From Intestinibacter bartlettii (GTDB taxonomy: Bacteria > Bacillota > Clostridia > Peptostreptococcales > Peptostreptococcaceae): a DNA stretch of 64,000 nucleotides. How positions within the stretch are numbered: position 1 is the first letter of the stretch; each line of letters begins with the position of its first letter. The notes beneath the pieces are model-generated. The model saw nothing but the letters and a program-made list of their open reading frames with translations. It was not told where the DNA came from and ran no database searches. The position numbers were made by a program, and so were the translations under genes. Positions 26,600 through 35,432 of the stretch are shown piece after piece. The stretch is from the NCBI GenBank assembly GCA_025148965.1, contig CP102273.1, positions 806,001 to 870,000 on the forward strand. Reading direction: 5' to 3'.

Positions 26600-28069
26600 A
26601 TGAACAAAGTAAGAGATTTAAGAAGTGCATTAGAATTATTAGAAAATATGCCAGGGCAATTGATAGAGACTGATGTTGAAGTTGATCCAATGGCGGAATT
26701 ATCAGGGGTGTATCGCCATGTTGGAGCAGGCGGAACTGTTCAAAGACCGACAAAAGAAGGGCCAGCGATGATATTTAACAATGTAAAAGGTCATAAAGAT
26801 GCGAGAGTTTTAATAGGACTTTTAGCAAGTCGTAAAAGAGTTGCGGCACTTTTAGGAACTGAGCCTGAGGATTTAGGAAAACTTCTTTATAGAAGTGTCG
26901 ATAATCCAATACCACCAGTTTTAACAGATAAAACTCCATTATGCCAAGAAGTTGTGCACAGGGCGACTGATGAAGATTTCGATTTATATAAATTAGTGCC
27001 AGCACCTACAAATACACCAGATGATGCAGGACCATATATAACACTTGGAATGTGTTATGCGAGCCATCCTGATACTGGATGTAGCGATGTAACAATTCAC
27101 CGTTTATGCATACAAAGTAAAGATGAATTATCAATATTTTTTACACCAGGGGCTAGACATATAGGAGCTATGGCAGAAAGAGCAGAGCAATTAGGTCAAA
27201 AGCTACCTATTTCGATAAGTATAGGTGTAGATCCTGCGATAGAAATTGGTTCTTGTTTTGAACCACCAACAACTCCAATGGGATATGATGAACTTGCTGT
27301 TGCAGGTGCTCTTAGAGGAGAAGCTGTTGAACTTTGCAACTGTTTAACTGTAAACGAAAAGGCGATTGCAAATGCTGAGTACGTTATCGAAGGCGAAGTT
27401 ATACCAAATGTAAGAGTTCAAGAAGATCAAAACAGCAACACAGGTTATGCAATGCCAGAGTTCCCAGGATATACAGGACCAGCAAGCGACCAATGTTGGA
27501 TGATAAAAGTAACAGCAGTAACTCATAGAAAAAATCCAATAATGCAAACTTGTATTGGGCCAAGTGAAGAACATGTATCTATGGCAGGAATTCCAACAGA
27601 AGCGAGTATATACGGAATGGTCGAAAAAGCAATGCCAGGCAGACTTCAAAATGTTTATTGTTCATCAGCAGGTGGAGGAAAATACATGGCAGTGCTTCAA
27701 TTCAAAAAATCAGTAGCAAGTGATGAAGGTCGCCAAAGACAAGCAGCACTACTGGCATTTTCAGCATTTAGCGAATTAAAAAATATATTTATAGTAGATG
27801 AAGATGTAGACTGTTTCGATATGAATGATGTTCTATGGGCGATGAACACAAGATTCCAAGGTGACGTCGACGTTATAACAATACCAGGAGTTAGATGTCA
27901 TCCACTAGATCCATCAAACGACCCAAGTTTCTCACCAAGTATAAGAGACCATGGTATAGCATGCAAAACTATTTTTGACTGTACTGTACCATTTGAACAA
28001 AAAGAAAGATTCAAAAGGGCAAGATTTATGGATGTAGACCCAGAACATTGGTTAAAAGATATAAAGTAA
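26600..28069 (+). CDS. lpdC: UbiD-family aromatic acid decarboxylase, LpdC-like
   Basis: This 489-residue prenyl-FMN-dependent decarboxylase resembles gallate decarboxylase LpdC of L. plantarum, from memory, along its length: TDVEVDPMAELSGVYRHVGA, APTNTPDDAGPYITLG, CSDVTIHR, FEPPTTPMGYDELAVAGALRG, NTGYAMPEFPGYTGPA, VTAVTHRKNPIMQT and GPSEEHVSMAGIPTEASI. The paired active-site acids of fungal Fdc (EGPFGE motif) correspond to GYAMPE here, so only the second Glu is in the same place, as in other LpdC-type enzymes. The likely substrates are hydroxylated benzoates such as gallate or protocatechuate. It is the first gene of lpdCBD; the AGAGGG site precedes the ATG. Confidence 0.9.
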   Translation: MNKVRDLRSALELLENMPGQLIETDVEVDPMAELSGVYRHVGAGGTVQRPTKEGPAMIFNNVKGHKDARVLIGLLASRKRVAALLGTEPEDLGKLLYRSVDNPIPPVLTDKTPLCQEVVHRATDEDFDLYKLVPAPTNTPDDAGPYITLGMCYASHPDTGCSDVTIHRLCIQSKDELSIFFTPGARHIGAMAERAEQLGQKLPISISIGVDPAIEIGSCFEPPTTPMGYDELAVAGALRGEAVELCNCLTVNEKAIANAEYVIEGEVIPNVRVQEDQNSNTGYAMPEFPGYTGPASDQCWMIKVTAVTHRKNPIMQTCIGPSEEHVSMAGIPTEASIYGMVEKAMPGRLQNVYCSSAGGGKYMAVLQFKKSVASDEGRQRQAALLAFSAFSELKNIFIVDEDVDCFDMNDVLWAMNTRFQGDVDVITIPGVRCHPLDPSNDPSFSPSIRDHGIACKTIFDCTVPFEQKERFKRARFMDVDPEHWLKDIK

Positions 28070-28159
28070 ATAAATTTGGTAAAATAGATTAAATAATTGA
28101 GTAGAGCGGACAAGTTTAACAATTAAAGAAAATATATAAATAAAAAAGGAGATTGTAAA

Positions 28160-28732
28160 ATGGCAAAAAATATTATAGTGGCGGCAACTGGGGCGAGCGG
28201 ATTACCACTATTGGTCGAGTGTTTAAAAATTATAAAAGAAAATGAGAATTTTAAATCATATTTAATAATGAGCGAGAGTGCAAAGTTGACATTGGCGCAT
28301 GAAACTGAATATTCACTAGAAGATATTTATCAATATGCCGATTTCATATTAGAGCCAAAAGATATTGGGGCATGTCCTGCCAGTGGCTCATTCAAAACAG
28401 AGGGAATGTTAATCGTGCCATGCAGTATGAAAACAATTGCGGGAATTCACAGTGGATATGCAGATAACCTAATTCTTCGAGCAGCGGACGTCACAATAAA
28501 AGAACAAAGAACACTTGTATTGGCGGCAAGAGAAACACCACTAAGCTCAATCCACCTTAGAAATATGCACGAATTGTCACAAATACAAGGGGTTAGAATA
28601 ATACCACCAATGATGACATTTTACAATCTACCAAAAGATATAAACGAGATGATGTACCATATAGCAGCTAAATTATTAGAACCATTTGGTATCGAGGCAA
28701 AGGAGTATAGAAGATGGACGGGACTTCAATAA
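28160..28732 (+). CDS. lpdB: UbiX-type flavin prenyltransferase, LpdB-like
   Basis: This 190-residue enzyme makes the prenylated FMN cofactor used by the adjacent UbiD-type enzyme. Family blocks are IIVAATGASGLPL at the N-terminus, EPKDIGACPASGSFKTEGML, IPCSMKT-like VPCSMKTIAGIHSGYADNLI, and RAADVTIKEQRTLVLAARE then TPLSSIHLRNM. AAAAGGAG precedes the ATG. The stop lies inside the next gene, which overlaps by 19 bases. Confidence 0.92.
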   Translation: MAKNIIVAATGASGLPLLVECLKIIKENENFKSYLIMSESAKLTLAHETEYSLEDIYQYADFILEPKDIGACPASGSFKTEGMLIVPCSMKTIAGIHSGYADNLILRAADVTIKEQRTLVLAARETPLSSIHLRNMHELSQIQGVRIIPPMMTFYNLPKDINEMMYHIAAKLLEPFGIEAKEYRRWTGLQ

Positions 28733-29172
28733 ATAGTGAAAAGCTAATAAACTATGTTGAAAATAATTTAAGCAGAAATGAAATACAAATAGAAGAAAAT
28801 CAAATAAATAATAGTGATATAAAAGTATACGAAAAGGAGCTATCTTTTTCAACAATAAAAATATACGTATTAAAACTGGGTAACGATTATAATATCACAA
28901 TAAGTGGAGGAGACAATCCACACATCGGCACAAGTGTGCTTGCAATTCCAAGACCATCGCTAACTGGCGACGAAAGCATAAGTGCAACATCATCTGTAAT
29001 GAATATGGTCGGGCATAAAGATGAGCAAATATGTAGATATATAGCCGAAAAAGTGTGCATAAATAAAAATGCAGTAGTGCTTTGTTCGGGCGGATTTCAT
29101 GTGGATAATATAAGTAAGGACGGAATAAATGAAGTGTTGCAAGCAGTTAAGGAATTAGCTGTGATGATTTAG
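28714..29172 (+). CDS. lpdD: LpdD-like prenylated-flavin chaperone
   Basis: This 152-residue protein resembles the LpdD/subunit D proteins of gallate-type decarboxylase operons, proposed chaperones for prenyl-FMN. The diagnostic block is NPHIGTSVLAIPRPSLTGDE followed by ISATSSVMNMVGHKDEQICR and a C-terminal GGFHVDNISKDGINEV. The N-terminal 45 residues are additional and poorly conserved. The 19-base overlap with lpdB is supported by an AAAGGAG site eight bases before the ATG. Confidence 0.82.
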   Translation: MDGTSINSEKLINYVENNLSRNEIQIEENQINNSDIKVYEKELSFSTIKIYVLKLGNDYNITISGGDNPHIGTSVLAIPRPSLTGDESISATSSVMNMVGHKDEQICRYIAEKVCINKNAVVLCSGGFHVDNISKDGINEVLQAVKELAVMI

Positions 29173-29214
29173 ATATTTATTGGATAAAAATTAATATAGT
29201 TTAAGTATTAAAAG

Positions 29215-29260
29215 AGTGATGAATTATGAAAGAAAGTAAAATAGTTCATCACTTTTTTTG
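29215..29260 (+). terminator. Terminator of the lpd operon
   Basis: Stem AGTGATGAA / TTCATCACT with a T7 tract. Confidence 0.88.
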
Positions 29261-29378
29261 CATATATATTCAAAATACTGATTAATATGTATATCAACTT
29301 ATTTATGGTATAATTATAAAAAATAAGACGATAATTAAAAAATAGGTATATTATACGATAAAGAGAGGAGGAATAATT

Positions 29379-30617
29379 ATGGGGTTATATTTAAATAGCG
29401 ATAGTATATTAAAAAAATATACTAGACTATATAAAAATGAATATTTTGTAGACAAATCATTAATCATAAATCAGATAAATAAATTGATAGGCTCTTTTGA
29501 TGTGTATTTGTGCGTAACAAGACCTAGGAGATTCGGAAAAACTAGTTTAATAAATATGTTAGGAGCATATTATTCAAAAGCAGCTGATTCAAGTCAAATT
29601 TTTGATACTCTAAAAATAAGTCAAGCAAATGGATATAGAGAGCATTTAAATAAATACAATGTAATAAGTATTTCTTTTAATGAAATTCCTGATAATTTAA
29701 AGACTTATGATCAATATATAAACAATATAACAAATCAAGTCAAAAAAGAAGTTATAAGCGAATTTAATTTAACTGACATTGAAGAGTCAGATAGTTTAAA
29801 GAGGGTTCTTCAAAAATCTAAGCAGCAATTTATCTTCTTATTAGATGAATGGGACTATATATTTAATAATAACTTATTTGAAGAAAGTCAGGATAAATTT
29901 TTAGAGTTTCTTAGAAATCTATTGAAAGATGAATCATATGTGGAGCTTTGCTATATGACTGGAGTACTTCCAATTAAAAAATACTCAAGTGGTTCGGCAC
30001 TTAATATGTTTGATGAATTTACATTCTTAAAAGATAGAAAATTTGGTGAGTATTTTGGTTTTACAGAGGATGAGGTTTTAGATTTATGTGAACAAAATAA
30101 ATACATGGACTTTAAGAAATTAGAAGAGTGGTACAACGGATATACAACAGCAAGAGGAATTAAAATATATAACCCGCGCTCAGTAGTTAAGGCGCTTAAA
30201 AATGATTATTGTGAAAGTTATTGGACAAATACTGGTGCAATGGATGAGGTGTCTCAATATCTTAAATATAATGTACTAGAAATTCGAGATGACGTAATAA
30301 AAATGGTATCAGGACAAGAAATTGATATTACAATAGATGAAGAATTTAGAGCAGGTCAAGGAACACCAAAAACAAAAGAAGAAATATATTCAGCAATGAT
30401 AGTGCTAGGATTTTTATCATATAATGATGGATATTTAAAAATACCGAATAAGGAACTTATGATTGAATTCGAAAAAGCATTGAGAGATAAATCATTTGGT
30501 TATGTATCAGAAATAATTGAAAACTCGAGAACTATGTTAAAAGCAACAGTAAACAAAGATACAATATGTTATGATTCTAAAAAGAAAGAGCATTACTGCA
30601 AGATAGAAGAAATATAA
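29379..30617 (+). CDS. AAA-ATPase-like protein lacking its usual C-terminal nuclease domain
   Basis: This 412-residue protein belongs to the AAA-ATPase-like (PF09820) family common in Clostridia. It has the P-loop RPRRFGKTS near residue 50, a Walker B FIFLLDEWDYI near residue 155, EEWYNGY and NPRSVVKAL. Full-length relatives are about 550 residues and carry a PD-(D/E)XK nuclease (PDDEXK_9). Here the chain runs from ENSRTMLKATVNKDT straight to a typical terminal tail YDSKKKEHYCKIEEI, so the nuclease domain seems to have been deleted in frame at about 30550-30570. GAGAGGAGG precedes the ATG. It may be inactive or act only as an ATPase. Confidence 0.85.
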   Translation: MGLYLNSDSILKKYTRLYKNEYFVDKSLIINQINKLIGSFDVYLCVTRPRRFGKTSLINMLGAYYSKAADSSQIFDTLKISQANGYREHLNKYNVISISFNEIPDNLKTYDQYINNITNQVKKEVISEFNLTDIEESDSLKRVLQKSKQQFIFLLDEWDYIFNNNLFEESQDKFLEFLRNLLKDESYVELCYMTGVLPIKKYSSGSALNMFDEFTFLKDRKFGEYFGFTEDEVLDLCEQNKYMDFKKLEEWYNGYTTARGIKIYNPRSVVKALKNDYCESYWTNTGAMDEVSQYLKYNVLEIRDDVIKMVSGQEIDITIDEEFRAGQGTPKTKEEIYSAMIVLGFLSYNDGYLKIPNKELMIEFEKALRDKSFGYVSEIIENSRTMLKATVNKDTICYDSKKKEHYCKIEEI

Positions 30618-30636
30618 AATTATACGATAATATAGA

Positions 30637-30685
30637 AAAGGTGATTGAATATAGGTTTAAATACCTACATTTAATCACCTTTTTA
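30637..30685 (+). terminator. Terminator of the AAA-ATPase-like gene
   Basis: Stem AAAAGGTGATT / AATCACCTTTTT with an additional inner hairpin TAGGTtt/aaTACCTA. Confidence 0.82.
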
Positions 30686-30826
30686 TGTATGAAAATTGTA
30701 ATGATAGAAGTGTTAGAAATGTGAAAAATATAAGATTTTATGGGAATTATGATCTGTTAATGAACTATACCAAAGTGTTATAATATTTTAAAAATATAAA
30801 ATACGAAAAACACAAAAGAGGGAACT

Positions 30827-33637
30827 ATGGAGGAAAATAATAAATTAATAATAAATTCAAAACAAAGTAATCTACTAAATGAATTGAAAAAGAATTTAAA
30901 AGAATGTGAACGTTTTTATTTTAGCGTTGCTTTTATAAATTTTAGTGGTCTGCAACTATTACTAGACACATTAAAAGAATTAGAATCGAGGGATATAAAA
31001 GGTAAAATAATTACGACTACATACTTGAATTTTACCGAACCAAAAGCATTAGAAAAATTACAAGAATTTGAAAATATAGATTTAAAAGTATTTATAGCTA
31101 ATAAGGAAATTGGATTCCATACAAAGGCATATATATTTGAAAATAAGGATAACTACAAGATAATAATAGGATCATCAAATATAACTCAAAGTGCATTAAA
31201 AAGTAATATAGAATGGAATGTTCGAATAATTTCAAAAGAAGATGCTCCATTTATAAAAGATGTATTAAAAGAATACGATAATTTGTGGAATATGAGTTCT
31301 GAATTAAGTGATGAAGTATTGCAAAAATATATGTTATTTTTAAATGAAATAAAAAAGATGGAAGTTAAAAGACAGCTAGTATTTGAAAGTTTTCAAACTG
31401 TACAGCCGAATAAAATGCAAGTAAGAGCTATGGAAAACTTAAATAGATTAAGAGAACATGGTGAAAACAAGGCATTGGTAATTGCAGCTACGGGAACAGG
31501 AAAGACTTATATGTCTGCCTTTGATGTAAGACAATTTAATCCTAAAAGAATGTTATTTGTTGTTCATAGAGAGGAAATTTTGAAAAAGGCAAAAGAAACA
31601 TTCGATAAGGTTTTAAAAGGAAGAAATATAAAAACAGGTTTATTTACAGGAAATAAAAAAGAATATGATGCAGATTATTTGTTTGCAACAATTCAAACTA
31701 TGAATAGATATTATGAAGAATTTGATAGAGATTATTTCGATTATATTGTAATTGATGAAGCTCACCACGCTGCAAGTAATTCATATTTAAATATAATAAA
31801 TTACTTCAAAGCACAATTTACACTTGGGATGACTGCAACACCTGAAAGAGGTGATAGTTTAAATGTATTCGATTTGTTTGACAATAACGTAGCACTTGAA
31901 GTTAGATTATATGAAGCATTAGAAGATGATTTAGTTATACCATTTCATTATTTCGGAATAACTGATATCCAAGGTGCGGATTTAGAAAATGTAAATTTAG
32001 ACGATATATCAGAAGTGGCAAATCGACTTATGGTCAATAGAAGGGTTGATTTTATAATTGATAAAATGAACTTTTATGGACATGATGGCAAGTTTAGAAA
32101 AGTATTAGGATTTTGTGCAAATATAGAACATGCTAAGTATATGGCAGATGAGTTTAATAAAAGAAAAATAAAGAGTGTTGCACTTAGTGGCAATGATTCG
32201 GTTGAGAAAAGACAAGAATACATAAAAAAATTAGAAAGTGATAAAGATGATTTGCAGGTTATATTTACAGTAGATATTTTTAATGAAGGTGTTGATATAC
32301 CGAAAATAAATACAGTTTTGATGCTTAGACCTACAAATTCACCTATAATTTTTATTCAACAATTAGGTAGAGGACTTCGTAAAAGTGAAAATAAAGAATT
32401 TTTAACAGTGCTTGATTTTATCGGAAATCATAATAAAACCTTTTTAATTCCAATAGCATTAAGTGGTGCAAGGTATTATGACAAAGATAGTTTAAAAGTA
32501 GCTGTGGCGACTGATTTTATAGATGTGCCTGGATGTACAAATATTCAGATTGATGAAATTTCAAAGGAAAGAATATTATCACAAATAGAAAGAGAGAATT
32601 TCAGAGAACTTAAATATTTGAGAGATGAATATAATCAATTTAAAAGTTTATGTGGAGGAAAAATTCCATATATGTTACTGGATTATATAAAATACGACGG
32701 TGCCCCAGATCCTATAAAGTTTATTGATAAGGAAAAGACTTATTTAAATTTTGTTGCAAAAACTGAAAAAGACGATGAATTGAAAGCTTTATTATTAAAT
32801 AATTCATTTGAAAAGATATTAAAAGAGTTAAATGGAAATTTACCATTAAAGAGAATTAACGAGTTTGCCATTTTAAAATATTTATTAAACAATAAATCAA
32901 TTTCTATAGAAAAGGCAAATAGTGAAATCTTAAAGTACATAGAAAAAATAGATGAAGATAGTGTAAAACATGCTTTTGAATGTTTGAATCATCAATACTG
33001 GGATTCATCTATGATTAAACAAAGAATAAAAATGGTTGAATATAAAGATGGAATATTGTTTAGAAGCAATGAATTTGAAGAGGTTATAAATAATAAAGAG
33101 TATTTAAAATATATAGAAGATGCTATAAATTATGGAATACTGAGATATAAAAATGAGTTTAAAGAAGAGTATTATGGAATGCCATTCTTAAAACTATATG
33201 AACAATATAAGATGGTGGATATTGCTTTATTATCAAATTATAGAAAGATACATTCAGCATTTAGGGGTAGTGGTCTTTTAACAAATAAAAATGATTATTT
33301 TCTATTTATAGACCTTCACAAAGAAGAAGGTATAGAAGAAAGAATTAATTATAAAGATAAATTCTTAGATAGAACATACTTCCAATGGCAAAGTCCAAAT
33401 TCAACAACACAAAGTAGTGACAGAGGAAAGAACTTAATAAATAATAAAGATAGAAAGATAAGCCTTCATTTGTTTGTTAGAAAGTATAAAGAAATAGATA
33501 AAAAAGTACAACCATATATTTATATAGGAAAAGGTGATACCGTCGAATATGAGGGGGAAAAACCAATAACTATGAAAATTAAACTACATAATGATGTTCC
33601 GAGCAAAATATACAGGGAGTTTATTGAAAAAGTATAA
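30827..33637 (+). CDS. SauUSI-like modification-dependent restriction enzyme (PLD-helicase-DUF3427)
   Basis: This 936-residue protein has three parts: an N-terminal phospholipase-D nuclease domain (H98-T-K with GSSNITQSAL), an SF2 translocase (Walker A TGTGKT with K226; D310-E-A-H-H; GMTATPER; QQLGRGLRK) and a C-terminal DUF3427-type region ending in KIYREFIEKV. Order and length match SauUSI of Staphylococcus aureus (about 950 residues), a type IV enzyme that cuts cytosine-methylated DNA. No methylase is encoded nearby, consistent with a stand-alone type IV system. GAGGGAAC precedes the ATG. Confidence 0.88.
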   Translation: MEENNKLIINSKQSNLLNELKKNLKECERFYFSVAFINFSGLQLLLDTLKELESRDIKGKIITTTYLNFTEPKALEKLQEFENIDLKVFIANKEIGFHTKAYIFENKDNYKIIIGSSNITQSALKSNIEWNVRIISKEDAPFIKDVLKEYDNLWNMSSELSDEVLQKYMLFLNEIKKMEVKRQLVFESFQTVQPNKMQVRAMENLNRLREHGENKALVIAATGTGKTYMSAFDVRQFNPKRMLFVVHREEILKKAKETFDKVLKGRNIKTGLFTGNKKEYDADYLFATIQTMNRYYEEFDRDYFDYIVIDEAHHAASNSYLNIINYFKAQFTLGMTATPERGDSLNVFDLFDNNVALEVRLYEALEDDLVIPFHYFGITDIQGADLENVNLDDISEVANRLMVNRRVDFIIDKMNFYGHDGKFRKVLGFCANIEHAKYMADEFNKRKIKSVALSGNDSVEKRQEYIKKLESDKDDLQVIFTVDIFNEGVDIPKINTVLMLRPTNSPIIFIQQLGRGLRKSENKEFLTVLDFIGNHNKTFLIPIALSGARYYDKDSLKVAVATDFIDVPGCTNIQIDEISKERILSQIERENFRELKYLRDEYNQFKSLCGGKIPYMLLDYIKYDGAPDPIKFIDKEKTYLNFVAKTEKDDELKALLLNNSFEKILKELNGNLPLKRINEFAILKYLLNNKSISIEKANSEILKYIEKIDEDSVKHAFECLNHQYWDSSMIKQRIKMVEYKDGILFRSNEFEEVINNKEYLKYIEDAINYGILRYKNEFKEEYYGMPFLKLYEQYKMVDIALLSNYRKIHSAFRGSGLLTNKNDYFLFIDLHKEEGIEERINYKDKFLDRTYFQWQSPNSTTQSSDRGKNLINNKDRKISLHLFVRKYKEIDKKVQPYIYIGKGDTVEYEGEKPITMKIKLHNDVPSKIYREFIEKV

Positions 33638-33750
33638 AAAACTTTCACAAAAAATGAAAAAATAAATATATTATAAAGTGAAACAAAATTATCATTTAAT
33701 GATAATAAGATAATTACAAATTAAATAATTATTAATATAAAATAAATAGG

Positions 33751-33791
33751 AAATCCTCCCTAGCGGGCAAGCCACGAGGGAGGATTTTTTT
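33751..33791. terminator. Terminator between the restriction and HD genes
   Basis: Perfect stem AAATCCTCCCT / AGGGAGGATTT with T8; serves the two convergent genes. Confidence 0.9.
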
Positions 33792-34275
33792 AAATAAATA
33801 AAAGGTCTAAATGTTTATTAGGTTGTGACCAAAATGTTTCCTTTGTAGCACAAATCTTGTCGGCTAGACATATAATCCAAGCCTCTTTTGATGTTGGAGG
33901 GATTGGATTTAGAGGAAACATATGGTGCAAAATAATGTCTCTTTCTTTTTTATTAAGTTCTAAATCTTGACAGGCATTTTCAAAAGCAATTTTTGGATGT
34001 GTAAATCCATGGAATTTGGCTGGTTTATTTTTATCATGCCAATCATATAAAAAATAATCATGAAGTAAAGCCCCTCTTATAAGAGATCTTTTATCTACAT
34101 TCAAATTAAATTTATTTGCAATTCGACAACTCATATAAGCTACGAATATACAGTGTTGATACACACTTACATCACCATGTTGAATAAATTTCTTAGTCAT
34201 TGAAAAACGAGATTTAGTGTGTAACTCGTTCATTACCTCTGAAAAATCTTCAAGAAATTCTGGAATTCTTTTCAT
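33790..34275 (-). CDS. HD-domain phosphohydrolase
   Basis: This 161-residue protein has HD-superfamily motifs: H in YQHCIFVAYMSCRIA, HD in GALLHDYFLYDW, HGFTHPKIAFENA and IILHHMFPL, then D in CLADKICATKE. These coordinate metals for hydrolysis of a phosphomonoester or phosphodiester. An alternative ATG three codons upstream sits directly on the AGAGAG ribosome site, so the start at 34275 is preferred. The substrate is unknown. Confidence 0.88.
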   Translation of the reverse strand: MKRIPEFLEDFSEVMNELHTKSRFSMTKKFIQHGDVSVYQHCIFVAYMSCRIANKFNLNVDKRSLIRGALLHDYFLYDWHDKNKPAKFHGFTHPKIAFENACQDLELNKKERDIILHHMFPLNPIPPTSKEAWIICLADKICATKETFWSQPNKHLDLLFI

Positions 34276-34507
34276 TTTAATCATCTCTCTTTATATAAAA
34301 CTCCACTATATATTATGTACTGTGTATACTCTTATTATAGGCAAAAATCTAATAATTTACAATTTAACTTACAATTATGTATGTTAATCTTAAGTAAAAT
34401 GTAAGAATTTGTACTTTTTGCAATATGATATTCATAAAAAATGAATAATTTTATTGAATTTTCGTGAAATTGCATAAATAAATCCGTTAGAAATCTAAAA
34501 AAAATAT

Positions 34508-34533
34508 TATTATGCATAATATAGTGCTATAAT
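34508..34533 (+). promoter_or_regulatory. Extended -10 promoter and palindrome before ctc
   Basis: TGCTATAAT at 34525-34533 is an extended -10 element. A perfect 14-base palindrome TATTATGCATAATA lies at 34508-34521, where the -35 would be, so it may be an operator. The same GTGCTATAAT core occurs in front of the SH3 protein gene. Confidence 0.55.
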
Positions 34534-34578
34534 ATATTTATACAAAATACATAATCATAGAGAAAAGAAGGGATTAAT

Positions 34579-35157
34579 ATGCAAAACGCAGTATTTAACA
34601 TTACTGAAAGAACTGAAAAAGGTAAAAAAGTAAGAATGAAAGGCGAAGTACCTGCTATAATGTATGGTCAATCATTGGAAAAACCAATTCCTTGTCAAAT
34701 AACTAAAAGAGAGTTAATAGATTTATTAGCATCAGACAGCTCAGTTTTATCATTAAAATTAAATGACAAAGTTGAAAATTGTGTATTAAAAGAAGTGCAA
34801 AGGGACGCATTTGGAAACATAGTACATTTAGATTTCCAATACGTTAAAAAAGGTGACAGTGTTAAATTAAAAGTTCCAGTAAGATTTGCTGGTACAGAAT
34901 CATTAGACGCTAGAAGATTATTATTAGACGATATTGTAACAGAAGTTCAATTACAAGGTAATCCTAGCGAAATGCCTGAACATATAGAAGTAAATGTTGA
35001 AGGCTTAGAACATGGTGCTCAAATCCTTGCAAAAGATTTAGTAATTCCTGAAACATTAAAAATGGACTTAGATCCAGAAACTGTAGTTGCTAGAATAGGT
35101 TCATTAAAATCTGAAGTAGCAATTGATGAAGACGAAGATGAAGAAGCAACTGAATAA
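34579..35157 (+). CDS. rplY: 50S ribosomal protein L25 / general stress protein Ctc
   Basis: This 192-residue protein is the long, Ctc-type L25 that binds 5S rRNA. The N-terminal L25 domain (ITERTEKGKKVRMKGEVPAI, then MYG) is followed by the TL5 C-terminal domain (VKLKVPVRFAGTESLDA, then EMPEHIEVNVEGLEHG) and an acidic tail DEDEDEEATE. AGAAGGG precedes the ATG. It is monocistronic. Confidence 0.93.
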   Translation: MQNAVFNITERTEKGKKVRMKGEVPAIMYGQSLEKPIPCQITKRELIDLLASDSSVLSLKLNDKVENCVLKEVQRDAFGNIVHLDFQYVKKGDSVKLKVPVRFAGTESLDARRLLLDDIVTEVQLQGNPSEMPEHIEVNVEGLEHGAQILAKDLVIPETLKMDLDPETVVARIGSLKSEVAIDEDEDEEATE

Positions 35158-35224
35158 TAAAAATAACAGTTTGTACAATTTGGTATATACCGAATAAATA
35201 TATTTTAAAATAAATATTCTAACA

Positions 35225-35261
35225 AAGATATTACTGGATAAAATTCCAGTAATATTTTTTT
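35225..35261 (+). terminator. Terminator of rplY/ctc
   Basis: Perfect stem GATATTACTGG / CCAGTAATATT with T7. Confidence 0.88.
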
Positions 35262-35432
35262 GTGCAAAATTTTGGACTTTATTAAATAGATTTATATTTT
35301 ATGATGTGGGTATATAAAAGATGTATATAAAAAGATAGATGGTATCAGGAAAAAATATGTATATTATATATTTGAAATAGATAAAATTTGATACAATTAA
35401 GATATTTTAATATAGAAATACGGAGGATTATT

